Shown piece by piece: positions 45,236 through 57,390 of a DNA stretch of 64,000 nt. This DNA is from Opisthorchis felineus. Its lineage: Eukaryota > Platyhelminthes > Trematoda > Opisthorchiida > Opisthorchiidae. The notes below the pieces were generated by a model, which was not told the DNA's origin, searched no databases, and was given only the letters and a program-made list of their open reading frames with translations. The stretch lies in contig SJOL01004766.1 in assembly GCA_004794785.1 (NCBI GenBank), forward strand, positions 43,626 through 107,625, read 5' to 3'. Both the position numbers and the translations under genes were made by a program. The stretch's first letter is position 1; each line of letters opens with the position of its first letter.

Positions 45236-46385
45236 ATTATTCTCTGTCAGTGCCACCTCCAGAGTGTCGTAATGTGGAAGACTTTATGATTTTCAGTTCA
45301 GATTTCTTTCTGTCAGTCCGCACACAAGACGATGCCCTTATGTTCGCAATCGATGGACTATAAATGGTTGTTGACATAAATGATAACCAAGTATATCACA
45401 TCTGAACAGAAAAGTGATTCCTTCGTTCACAGAAAACTTACTCCTGCACTTTGAAAATGCAGCCAGTGTGCAGCTTACTAAAATGAATGAGGATTCTTCA
45501 GGCGTGGAAAATAAATTTCTCTCAACTTTCAAACGTAGTTCCTAAAATCCCATTCACTCCATTCACTGAAACAAATACAACTGCTTTAAAAAACTGAAAC
45601 TGAATTTCATTCACTCGTGTTGGAACAGTTTCTGCGCAGTCACACTCGGACGACGCATTCTACTAAATGAATTCATCACAATGTGTGACCCATAACTAAA
45701 ATGCCAGAAGAAATCGATTTCGCGCAGCGTTATTGATCTTCCAGTATTAACCAATCAACTCACAGACGCATCTTCCTTCTTCGCCTGGAACTAGGAAAAG
45801 TTGAATGATTCTTCAAAAATTAGATTAGAATTTCATTTGTTCAAGGTAGTTCACCGGACAACAATCACTGATACGTGCAATGGTGCGCGGCTGATGAACG
45901 CAAAACGAAGCCAGCATCATAGATTCTTGTGTTGGCTAATCGGGATGATCATAAGAGGATATGAAATAGCAGTGTTCGAACGAGAATTATTTGGATGCAA
46001 ATTCTTCGACTCTTCGACCAGTTGCGTTTGTTAGAACAAACATTTATGCGGCGCTCTCTGACTTGGAATTCCTGGCTGATGGGTTAGCTGCTCGGGCGTT
46101 CCTGCATTCTGTCTACTTGCATCGGCTAAATAATTGACATGCTCAGCTGCACAAAATGATCGTCCAGGCTAGTGCGGGATGTTTTGTTAAACTGGTACCC
46201 AAATGCTTCCTTCTCAGATCAGCTTTTCATTATTCGAACTCTTAGATATGTATGGGTATGCTTATGGAAATGTGTGATGACCACATGAGTGGAATCCGGG
46301 AGTAGTATATACATTCTCAATGTGGACCGGTCGAATTTATTTTGTAGATACCAAAAAGTGGACCAGTCCAGTTACTAAGATCTCT
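45236..46385. other. No recognised gene
   Basis: Short ORFs only. Confidence 0.35.
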
Positions 46386-46434
46386 ACAGTTTGGTTGCAA
46401 CCACTTCGCCACCACCCGCGGAGATGTCATCACT
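46386..46434 (-). repeat. Repeat family C, copy 9 (diverged)
   Basis: Minus strand: AAGTGATGACATCTCC, GCGGGT and GGTGGCGAAGTGG, then TTGCAACCAAACTG. Recognisable by order and spacing of words. Confidence 0.5.
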
Positions 46435-49324
46435 TAGCGGTTGCTTATGTAACCCCTCTAATTTTGCTTACGCTTATATAGCTTCTGAAAGGTGTTTGAT
46501 ATCTGTAACGCGACTGGCTGTTTGAAGGTTGTCTACTAGGTGATTTGATTGGTCCGTTCCGAATTTCTGTTGCGTTGTCTGATGATTGTGTCCCGTCGAT
46601 TTTCACACAGTCATATGATTCTGTGGATGAACTTAAATAAGGCGGGTTTGCTTAAGATATTCAGTTGGATAAGATCATCATAACTGAGAGATTTAGTTAG
46701 TTCATTTTCGTCTTCCGTCAAAGACACTACCCTAGTTTGTGAATTGTGTCCAGTTTGGGTTCAAGTAAAACATAGTGTTGACAAAACCTGGCAGAGTGTG
46801 CCATCCAGATGGGACTGAAAAAGGTCTTTCGGAGAGTTCTCAGTGACGTTACGGGTAGCAGTCTCATTCAATGACCATCATGATTCAAATAGATCTGTTG
46901 CTTTAATCATATTGCAACGCGTCGACAATCTTGTGCCCTGGAGCCTAAACAACATTTTTGTCATTTGGTCCATCACTGCTCCGTTTTTCACTTCTGTTGC
47001 TCTGAGGTCTGAATTATTGTCTCTGGGCTTGTTTATGGTGTACCACACTATGTTTGACTCGATTTCGTTGTCATTCTATTGGATGTTCTTATTTTTGCCG
47101 GTTCACGCTTAGCTTGGGTATACATTGCAATGATTTTGATTTCATCCGTCAGATTTTTTGTCATCTTGGTGGCTTTTTCGCAACCTACTTGTGGAGTATT
47201 GATGTTCAGTGTCCCGGACTAGTTTGCTTCCGACAGATTGCCAGAGTGTTTCAATTACATGCTACAATGCCCTAAGTTCAAGCTTGTTCGTCATTCTTGC
47301 ATCAGCTAGTATAGGGATGTTTTAAAGATCAGTTTGTCCTTCCTGATTAACGCGTACGACGGTCTTGGTGCTTGGCAACAAGTAGTGCCACCTGGTAGAT
47401 GGATTGTTTGAGTTTGTCCAACGTAATGTGGGTCACAGTCCTTGTATCAAAGTTTGCCTATAATTCTGGTCTTATTCGTTGTAATCAGTTTTTCTCTCGG
47501 TCTGGGTAGAAATTTTCGAAGTGCGTTCGTCGGTCGTGACAGTTTTGCAGTCATTTCACAAGTGTGCTTGAATAACCGTGGTGTTTGCCTTCTTTTTTCG
47601 TTGATGGGTTGACCAGTTTAGGTTTTCTCATGGATCTCCAAATAAAGTTTCTCGGGCAACCGTCGCTTTGGGAGTCACGGTACGGATTTCTTCTGCAGGT
47701 ATTGATTCCGTGGTGTTGCAGTGTATTTTCATCTGCTTCAGAGAGGCCAAGTTTTCGTCCTTCCCTTCTTCCACTGTCAATTCTATTACGTTGAAAATGC
47801 TGTTCATTGCTTGTTTTTTACTTTGAAGTTTACTTTATTTGATAATGGTAAACGTGTAATCTATGCAAATGACCCACAACTTAGGAGTTACGGCCTAATG
47901 GACGGCCTGTTTCTGCATTACCGTCTTCTTGATGAATCTTAATATTAGTGAACCTCCGTCAATGCACATCACCTTTGTTGTGCTCGTCTTCTGTGAGTTC
48001 CCTCTGTGGAATTCTCATACGCTTTATCTAGGATTCCGTTTGAAATTTTAAAACCACACTCGCTTTGATTACTGAGATCCACATATGTGACCCGTAAGCT
48101 CATGTCGAATGACAACATTATTTCGTATCCTTCAGTTGTATCAAATTCCGTTTGTACAAGGACTGTTTTGAGTTGTTGATTGAGCATTGAAATCCACTGG
48201 TATGACTTCTCCATCTTAGTTCTTCTGAAAGTTTCTAATTTAGCATTCAATGGGGAGACGGAATAGGTTGTAGCGTTTTCGATGCTTTGTACAAATTCAA
48301 GAGTGCATGCACATTGCGGGCTCTAATTGCCCCAAAATTTCTTTCTTTTATATTTCTTGGAGTACTTTGAGAAAAGTGTTTGTTTTGTTTTGTTCGCGAG
48401 CATTTTAGTTTGATCGGTCAAACCACGACAAAGCAGGACTTCAAAACTGACCAATCAAATTACCTGCCGGTTCAATGCAGCAATCACTTTACAGATACTA
48501 GGTACCGTTTGAGAGCCGTGTAAACCTATTCAAAATTGGAAGAATCTGCCGCTCAACCGTGCAATGACGTTGTCTCCTTGCACGGTGGCGACATTTTTGC
48601 GAACCACTTGTGAAGTTCGGTGGGCAGATGTCACCCGGTCATCATCTTAGCTACAAGGATTCAGACATAATGTCGTGTAAACAATACGTGGATAAGTCGA
48701 CGTGTAACTAGGAATCGAATGCATGCGGTTCACAGTCGTTAAGGATTCTTTTGCTGTGGTCATTTAGTGCCATTTGTTTGGTTGTTGGTGTGCTCGTGCT
48801 TCAAAACGGAAAAAAATGAACTACTCATAAGTATGTCCATATGGCCCAAAATTCAACGAAGCCCTAAGGATTTCAGTAGAACATTGGGTAGATATGTGAT
48901 CAAGCACAAATCACCCATTCAGTAGATAGTCTAAGTGCAAAACGCATTTGGAATTAAGGTGATTGTAGTTTTTGTCTTCTTAAAAGACAAACGCTTAAAA
49001 TATACCTGTTTATAGCGTCTGATACCGGTACATAGACGACATCTTTCAAGGAACTCACCCTCACACCGACCTTGGGAAACACCAACAAAATAGCAACATA
49101 ATCAATGCGTGAAACGCCAGTGCAGCAGGGGCGTTGCCAAAATTTTTGAACACAGGTAATTTGTTTGCGTAACAACTCACCTGAACCTTTCATAAGGTAG
49201 TCTCTGATTTACCAGTATCTAAAGTAATTCGTCATCAAACCGACAGAAAGGCCTTTTCGACATTTTATGGTACTGTAACATAGAGGAAAATACTGGTGGC
49301 TTTGTGAGAATTGGTTGCATTATT
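46435..49324. other. T-rich region, no recognised gene
   Basis: About 2 kb (46.5-48.3 kb) of T-rich plus strand with many short ORFs on both strands. It lies upstream of family C copy 9 when read on the minus strand, so it could be the decayed body of the element that carries family C. No reverse transcriptase or endonuclease motif could be found. Confidence 0.3.
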
Positions 49325-49385
49325 GTTGAGCCTGGCAAATTCGTTGCAAAAGTATCGTCACCCGTCGAGGCGATATTACCAGGAC
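49325..49385 (-). repeat. Repeat family C, copy 10 (diverged)
   Basis: Minus strand: CTGGTAATATCGCC, TCGACG and GGTGACGATAC, then TTTTGCAACGAATTTGCCAG. The right-hand words are well kept. Confidence 0.55.
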
Positions 49386-52300
49386 CTGGTGATACGGCAG
49401 CGAGTTATGTTTTGTTGTTGCGTCAACGAGTGTTTGAGGCTCCGCTTGGCTCACCCTACAAGGTGCAGCGCTTTTAAATCGGTTGATGAGGCAGCATATG
49501 GCTTCACTTCACCAAGTAACTGAATGAACCGAGAACTCACAAATGATTCGGCTGACTCAGACTATGAATGTAACAAGCACAGGCCGATATGGGGAATTCT
49601 GACCATATTTGCTCAAGCCTAATGGATACATAAACACATATGACCTGGGATTGTTTTCACCGGTGTTTACCTAATTATTGCTGGAGCTTTGTGACAGGAA
49701 TTCGTCAGCATCCCAGTTCGATTCTTAACCATATTTGCCTATTCGGTTGTGACTTACGATCTGACCCAAAGCGTTTGTTTCACCTTACACAATAAAGCAG
49801 ACGCTTGTGCCCATTTCAACAGCGCAATTTTGCCATGCTAACGAAATACGTGATTGCGGTGGGTCGAATGGTCTGTGATGATAGCCGGAGGGGACTTTGG
49901 ATCTTTCATTGCAGTTTTCGTTCTGCAAGAAAAGGTAGCCTATAGCCGGTTTCCCTTTAAAAAGAAGACAACAATGTGTTTCTGGTGAGTCGTTCTAGAA
50001 TTTTCACTCATGGGATGAAATTTCCATGGAAATGTCAGGGCCTCCTATACTACTATCATTCTCATTACCTCAGTAGTACTATCGCATCGCAAATAATCCG
50101 GTCGAAGAGAGGAGGTTTCGTCTGCGTGTGACCGTGTGATACAAACCGAATGATTTCAGAATGAGTGGTGCTATATCTTCTATAAGTGCTACTTACTCGC
50201 ACTAACGACTATTTAGTGACTGTTTAGTTTTCACAAGCTTGTTTGGTAGATCATTTCTCATCATTTTTACCATAATGGTGCCTCACTTGTATTTGAAATC
50301 TCTGCTGATCATTTTTGTTGGAAGGTGTGGATGAACCCCTACTAATTCCAAACTATACACTGATAGGACTGGTGGGAAAGTTAAAATTGCATCTTGCTTG
50401 GCTGGCAGTATCTGGTAGAAGTAGACACGAGGCCCATGGAGGCCCATGGTCCGTGCCAGAGTAACCAGAGTTGGGAATCGATGTACGGTTAGAGGTTGGC
50501 TTTTAGAGGAATGGAAACTGAAAAATACATTGGTGTCGGTCAATCCAGTAGGACGAATTTTTCGGAGTGCCAGACCAATGAAAAGTTATAAATCGACGCA
50601 TTTAGTTTTGGCGCAGTAGATAGTGTTAGCACCCTTTGAAATCAACTGCAAGTTTGCACCGATGCACGCACAGATCGTGCCACAATGGCCTATCAGGTAA
50701 AATGCAGGTATGGTCTTGCTTTCGTGACTAGGGAGTATCCTCCGCCATTCTTAGACTGGATGCGGAGTTATTCAGTTATGCGGAGACGTGCGGCTGGATA
50801 GATCGGTTCACTTTATCCATTTTTATTGTTTACTCATTCTTAAATTGAAAATTTCCTTAAATTCAATGCACGCACCTCTTTCAATAATCACGGTTGTCTA
50901 GTAGGTGAGACCTGCCCGTATTCCTAGACTTGCCCCGAGCCACGTGATTCGTTTCGGACGGTTTGGGCAGATGAAGAAGTGGGAATCGGCAGAACGATTG
51001 GTTATCATTGAGCTGATTGACAAAGTACAAATTCATGGTTCATAAGAACCCGAGTTTCTGCCATTGATCTAAGTCACACAGGTAGTAAAACCGTAGTAAT
51101 GGATGAAATTCAGAACCATTGCAGGCCACAACCCTGGGGCCATCAAGAAGAACGTGGATGCGTGCGTGCTGTGAGTTCACGTTTTATTTAGTTACATTGT
51201 AGAGGGGATTACTATAACGATGGTATACCTATTTTTCAGGTTCAACGCTAGGTCGAATGACTTTCGCACTAAGCTAAACTCAGCGCCCGATTTCAATACC
51301 CGACGTTTTGTTCAACCACTAGGTTTCCTTGTTCGTAGTCCATACAAAGATGAAGACGGTTAAACCACGGCAAAGTACTATTTAGATTACTTCGTATTGT
51401 TCTGGACCTTCAGCAAAATCATTCAAATGAACGCAGTACCCAAGTGTATAAATGCTATTGCAAGGACCTGAATATATAACCTTTAAATATCCTTGCGACC
51501 AGCTGCGGATCTGTCCTAATAGTGAGTGATCAACAGACTGCATCTCCACGAACAGTAGCGCAACCTCACAAATATTACGACCGAATTGGCGTTAGTTTAA
51601 TACGCCTACGTATCACGCGTCCTAAACTGCCAATAAACGAAGACGCAGTTTCCCACTGGCAAAAATGTTCTCATTTGGACTTTAGGCTGGTGTCAACAGG
51701 AGATCAGACTGACTCTGTCGCCTAATTATCCTACTGACTTCCTTTCTTCCGTTATCCTCGCGTTGGTGAGAACCAGTGCTGATGTGGGGTTTGCTGTGCC
51801 TCATGTAACGTAAGGCAAGATTCAAGATTGGCACCCAACTATTTCAGTAGGTTTTACGCTTGATTGTGCGCAGTGTTCCGCATCGTTCCGTAGTTTGATA
51901 TGATGGTTTTCATATGCTGCGGTACAATTTTCCATCGATTAACTCTGAAGGTTGGAAGATCAACCAAAGATTTTAAACACACTCAAGGTAATAAGGTCCT
52001 CAGCATCACCTTTAAAATTAACATCATTGTGGTTATCTTTGTCTTCACAGACGGCAGCATCATTATGACAACACCTATGCTTCACTGCCATAGACCAGTT
52101 TCAGCCCGCTAAATATAACCGACAGAGTTAATCGGTCCTGGTAGGTTACGTACTCCCCAGGTTTCGGAACATTCCTTCCACTCAACTTTAGTTTGATTAT
52201 TTGGAAATGTCAAACCAAATGGTGATTCTTGGTGGTCAAATTCACACGCATAAATGAAATGATAATTCAATACATTATTTGATCGTGAATACTGGTTGAA

Positions 52301-52565
52301 CATTGCCGACTTAACTAGGGTTCACTTTTGAAAGCGAAAATATATATTTACCTAGACATCGTTGATAACCATCGCTCAATACTTCGGCGTCTACTGCAAA
52401 CACGATCACTGAAAGTGGAACAAATTGAATGGGTTTATCGGCGGCGCATGAAATCCACAATTCATCAACAAACACGGAGGGTTGGACTTACTGAGAATGC
52501 CTTGAAAACACAGGTTCCAACCGGAGCGCATCACAAGAGATGTTCTACTCTGTAAATCAAGAATT

Positions 52566-52569
<4 letters not shown>
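49386..52569. other. No recognised gene
   Basis: No ORF with a known motif and no repeat family recognised in about 3.2 kb. Confidence 0.35.

Positions 52570-52611
<42 letters not shown>
52570..52611. repeat. (TA)21 microsatellite
   Basis: 42 bases of uninterrupted alternating A and T. Confidence 0.95.
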
Positions 52612-52614
<3 letters not shown>

Positions 52615-54829
52615 TGCAGTAGTCCTTCAAGCATAGGCCAACAAAGGGGAACGAAAAAGACGGTCTTATTTTGAGAAGTCTTGTGAGGCTGGCATGAGTG
52701 GTATATGGTGTTTTAACCTCAAAGTTTCGCTTTACAGCTATTGGGGGCCATGGTGTTGCAGTTTTAAAATTTCATCCCTCTAGAGAGCGGCCATCAACAA
52801 AAATTACTTTGCTTGTTCTATGGAGATTGCTTCAGCGGATGACTTCTAAATCTGTCCCAAAAGTTGACAATTAGATGAGGAAACCACTTTTGTCTGGTCC
52901 CTTTTAGTGAAGGATTATTCTAGCCTAGAAAGTTCCTAGAAGGCCAAAAAGCTGCAGCCACGGTAAAAACAAACTTGCATGTGTTGCAATTAGTCGTGTG
53001 CCTACCTGGTGTCCCAGTGAGGGGAAACTTAAAACACAAGGCTTAATATATTGATCTTTATTGGGTGGAGCATTTCGCTTTCCAAGGAGAATTACGATGG
53101 TCTTTGCTGGGAGCCGTAAGAGGCTCGCATGTGAAAGGTATTGATTTCAAACCGTTGCTCACTAAATCCGATTTAAATGGTCTTCACAGGCAGACAGATT
53201 GGGCGTAGCGGAACGTGAACCTACATGCAAGTCCTCGGCGCTGATATAGCTATGAAAAAAACAAGATAATCCTAATTGCGTTGATGTAATATCCTTAATG
53301 CAAATTAGGAGTTTTGGGATGCGATCATTGAACTCAACGCTGGTTGGCTGTTTAAAAAGATTGGGCAGTTCTATCCGCTGACTACGGAGTGCCTAGAGCA
53401 TATCTGCAAAAATATTGGCTTTCAAACACAAGTTGAACGAAGGTGCACTAACCTCAATCGAGAAAAAAACGTGAACCGAAAAGATTGCACACTAACAATG
53501 AAGTTCGCTTATATTCCAATACGCTTCCCGTGTCGGTCAATCATTGGGTAACTTTGAGTTCAGCCAATTTGGAGCTTGTATGTTTGTTCATTAAAGCATT
53601 CATCAGACCAAAGGAATTGACCCCTTGTGCTCGTGATTGTGGTGTGGGATCGGATCCGACCAGGCAATACAAACGAAATATCCGAAAACTTAACTAAAAT
53701 AAAATGCGATTTATTCGAGATTAACTGCCTGGATCATGTCCACGAATTGAGTGGCATTTCGGTGGCTCGGGTCACAGGACAGAACCAGTCACTACTGTGC
53801 TAGTTTTGGTAAATGCATGCGTTAATGACATTCATGCATTTCGTTGGTGTACAGTTTAGCACGAACCATCTAAGACCCGCCAGATTCAAGGCACGTTTGA
53901 CGGTGCTGTTCCATTAATTACGAATTTAGGTGAACGTCTACAATGTTTGTGTTTTAATCTCGATATCTTGTCAATAGTTGATATCCTATCGCATGCACAT
54001 GGGCAAACTAAACACATGAACAATACGAAACACACTAATGATGCGATTTCAGCGAGGTGTTTGGCAGCCCACGATCGGATTCGCCTTGCACTTTCTGGGG
54101 CTTATCGGGTAGACGCAGTCCAGGATTTTCAGCCAACTTTATTTTATGGTAGAAAACAAGATCTACTTCCGGGAAGTTGTCGAGGTATTCCATCTTCCGT
54201 TCAACTTTTGGCTGAGATGAAGAAGCACGACACATTCAGTAGTTGGTCCGTGGTGAAATGAGCCACCAAGAGCAAAGCAAGCTCGTCGCAGTCCCTGAGG
54301 AATCTTGTTGTCAAGTTTAATCAGCGCGGTAAGCGTGCTCACTGGAGGGAGGCAAAACGTCGGAGTGATCACATAATTTCGGCCACAAGTGGTGGATCAG
54401 TACTACGATCAACTCGTGCTTGCACAAAGGATAGCCCCACTCGACTTGCAAACAAGCACTTCAAAACATGTCGTCCCTTGCTGCCTGTCACGTGCAGTAA
54501 TGGCTTCCTGGATGGAAGATCCATGCTAGCTGTGCAATTGCTTCCATTTTGTACAAACTAGCTCACTCTGATGTGATATCTGAGTACATATTTTTTGAAT
54601 TACTTGAAAAGCGATGAAACCAACAACAGTTCTTTGAGTTACAGAGCAATGATCGATTTGATCGGGGAGATGCGCCATCATTATTGTCGTGGAATAGGCC
54701 ATGAAAATCATCGTCGTTGACAGTGACACCAGACGAGAATACTGGCGCTTCACTGGTTACAAACATGCCAATTTATCTGGATAAATTCTTATAATAGAAA
54801 AAAAGGAAAAATGGGGCAGATTGGGTGAC
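52612..54829. other. No recognised gene
   Basis: ORFs on both strands around 53947-54372 overlap; none has a recognisable domain. Confidence 0.35.
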
Positions 54830-55600
54830 CTCTGGCTAGTTCACGACAAACGTCCGAGGTTCCTAAACCTCCAGTTCTCAGTCAAGTAATCTGGATGGAA
54901 ACTGACAGCACGGACGCCACTGACACTGGTCAGCCGCCGTATAGGTTAGTATCTCCAGCCAAGAATAGGGAAGGTCATGTGGACCTCATTTTAAAAAGCG
55001 ATCAGCACCAATGGCACCAAATCTATCAGTAGCACCCTTCACTGCCTCCTGCCATGCCAAATTGCTTCCATCACTAGGTTTCCGCCACTTCGAGTCAGGC
55101 ACGAAAACGGTGCTCATCTCGTCAGGCGGTAACTCTGGACGGAAGATACAGGGCCTAGCCAAGTTAGCTAGTAATGCTTCGCCCGCAACCCGTCTACGGA
55201 TTCATTCATTGCCAATTCACCGCCGATTCCAGCTATACTTCTGGGGCATCGGTGGTCAGAGACCTAATGGCGCCTCAGATTTTCTGCCCTGGGTAGCCAA
55301 GTTTAACAGCCGTACAACAATACGGCGCGCAATTCAGTTTGATACACGCGTCCTTTGATACTCAATGAGTGGTTTGGATGATGTTACATGTGGGGCAAAG
55401 TGGCAAACGCAATCCTGGATTTTGAGATTTTTGCATTGACTTCGTCTGTCATAATAACATCAGGGCTAATGCAACTTCCAAGATATACATAATTTTCCAC
55501 CGCCCTCTGGCTGATATGAATTGGCCTGCTCATAAGTTGAATGCTCTGTGTATATTGGGATGTGTCAAGTCGGGCGCCTACTACGCAATTCATTATAAAC
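54830..55600 (-). mobile_element. RTE-like LINE, C-terminal fragment
   Basis: On the minus strand: NYVYLGSCISP..MTDEVNAKISKSR.AFA at 55384-55500, then across frame changes SIKGRVY...LRAVLLYGC.TWLPRAENLRR, HRCPRSIA, RP.LPP....VFVP..KW, WGPHD-like text, and QCQWRPCCQF..SRLLD near 54910. These follow the known order of the C-terminal half of fluke RTE-type reverse transcriptases. Stops and frameshifts make it a fossil. The plus-strand ORF at 55011-55358 is a shadow of it. Confidence 0.8.
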
Positions 55601-57089
55601 TAAATAAATAAGTGAGGAAAGAAAAAATACTGCCTTCTTTAGACGCTTGTTTTGTGAGTTACCATGATAGCTTCGGGAAAGCGGAAGGTTGTTTCTGCTT
55701 ATTCAGATCTGGCTTTCATTTCCAAATAACATCCGCCTACGCAAAATTCAAAACTCCCCCCTATGGTGCACTCAGCAAATTTTCAAGTACCGTCCTTCGC
55801 TAGATGTGGGGAATTCCGTTTATCAGTTGATGGAAAAGCGACGGCAGTGTAGAACTATGTGACATTGTTTGAATTTGGTCTCGTCAGCTCATCTATTTTT
55901 CGTACATTCAGCGGAAGTTTTCGTATACCGTCAGTCGGCACTGCCTTTCCATTTTGCCCAGACAGGTTTCTATGCGGCACATGAAGTCGCACAGTACCAC
56001 ACGTCGTCAGCTTTTTGACATCTAACAAAGAAACCGTTCCGTCGGCCTAACCACTGCATGATGATCACAACAAACATTGGACTGTTAAAATTTACTAAAG
56101 TCAGTGCTATTCGTGAATCAAACACGGATCCGTTCACACGGAAACAACGTTTCGTTTTGTCGGCAGTGCCTGCAGAGTAGGCATTTGACAATAAGACATT
56201 CTCTGTATATTAATTTATTCATTTATTGTTCAGATCCCTGGTGTATATCTGATGATGTGAGTATTTATTATTCACAAATAGGTGAACAATCTAAAACCCC
56301 GCCGTGAATAGTGGAGCCTACGTTGATAGCGTTGATCTCTTAGTCAAAATTACAATCAGTTGTTATAGAATTACTAAAAGTACAAATTGAGGGGATAGAA
56401 AATCAGATTTCCCAACGAAGCTGTTGCCGTCAAAATTTATTGTAATTGAGTTGGCGCATGAAACAAGACCATGGATTGAAGGGGCTCCATCCAGATCAGA
56501 AGCACATCTTGTGGTATGACGACATCACACCAATTAGACCCAGAGTAATCCCCTAACTATAATGGTTCACCACGTAGGAGACATGGGAAAAATTCTTTTC
56601 ACTTCCTGGACGCTAGTGCTTTCTGACGATTTTCATGATAAAAGCACACTACTTGCGGCTAGGAAAGTAGTTGCGTATATATGGTCATTCGATGTCCACC
56701 CCAGAAGGCATTTGATATTTTGGCTCGATGAAATAAAAGGCATGCTAACCTCCACAAACAACATCCAGAAGTATATTGTTGTGTTGTCTAAGTTATTCAG
56801 GGTTGTACGATGGAACCACTGCATTCGAGGTAAATTTACGTATCATGTAGGCAAGTTGACCTTGGTCAGTGGAGGCTTCCAGTGAAGGTTTCATGTCACT
56901 AAAAACAAGTATGAATGGAAAAAAGAGAGATTTTGGTGGACCGTCAAGTTTACAAGATTTGTATGTAGTCTTTGCTAGCAATTCTCCAGCGGATGAAATC
57001 CCAATGAAAATTTCCGGGTTCTTTTTATTACCAACAAACACAAGTAGGACAGAATAAAAATAATGCGAAAGACTAGTGAGATTCCCATC
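55601..57089. other. No recognised gene
   Basis: Overlapping ORFs of 107 (56562-56885 plus) and 109 (56793-57122 minus) codons are present. Neither shows a known motif, and the second runs into a SINE. Confidence 0.35.
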
Positions 57090-57390
57090 CGAGAAGTCGT
57101 CACTGGAAGATCCAGTAAACACATGACCAAGTGATGTGGGTTCCGTGACTGTCGGGTGAGTGGAGCATAACTCTGTATGAGTGCGAATTAATTACGATGC
57201 TGTTCAATCGCTCGTGGCCGAACCGTGATGTGACCATACTCCTAGCGGGGTGGTCGCGGGTACGAGGTCCCCTCGCGCTTCGTGAACTGTCCGTTGCTGA
57301 TGATTTCCAATAAGAAATAAACAGCTTTACAGTGCTTCTGGAAATTCAACCATAGCTGGGTTCTACTTACATGAGGAAATTTCAATAGAC
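57090..57390 (+). mobile_element. SINE family B, copy 8 (near full length)
   Basis: In order: a 5' extension (GAGAAGTCGTCACTGG, then TGACCAAGTGATGTGGGTTC and CGTGACTGTCGG), the head GCTCGTGGCCGAACCG with a box B relic (GGTACGAGGTCC), the ribozyme region at 57291-57335 (CTGATGA intact, GAAA changed to TAAA, tail CTTTACAGTGC), and the tail to ATTTCAATAGAC. It is the clearest plus-strand example of the whole 300-bp unit. Confidence 0.8.

Noticed and set aside
55011..55358. Plus-strand ORF of 115 codons
   Set aside because: A shadow of the minus-strand LINE reverse transcriptase, whose conserved words are clear on the other strand.
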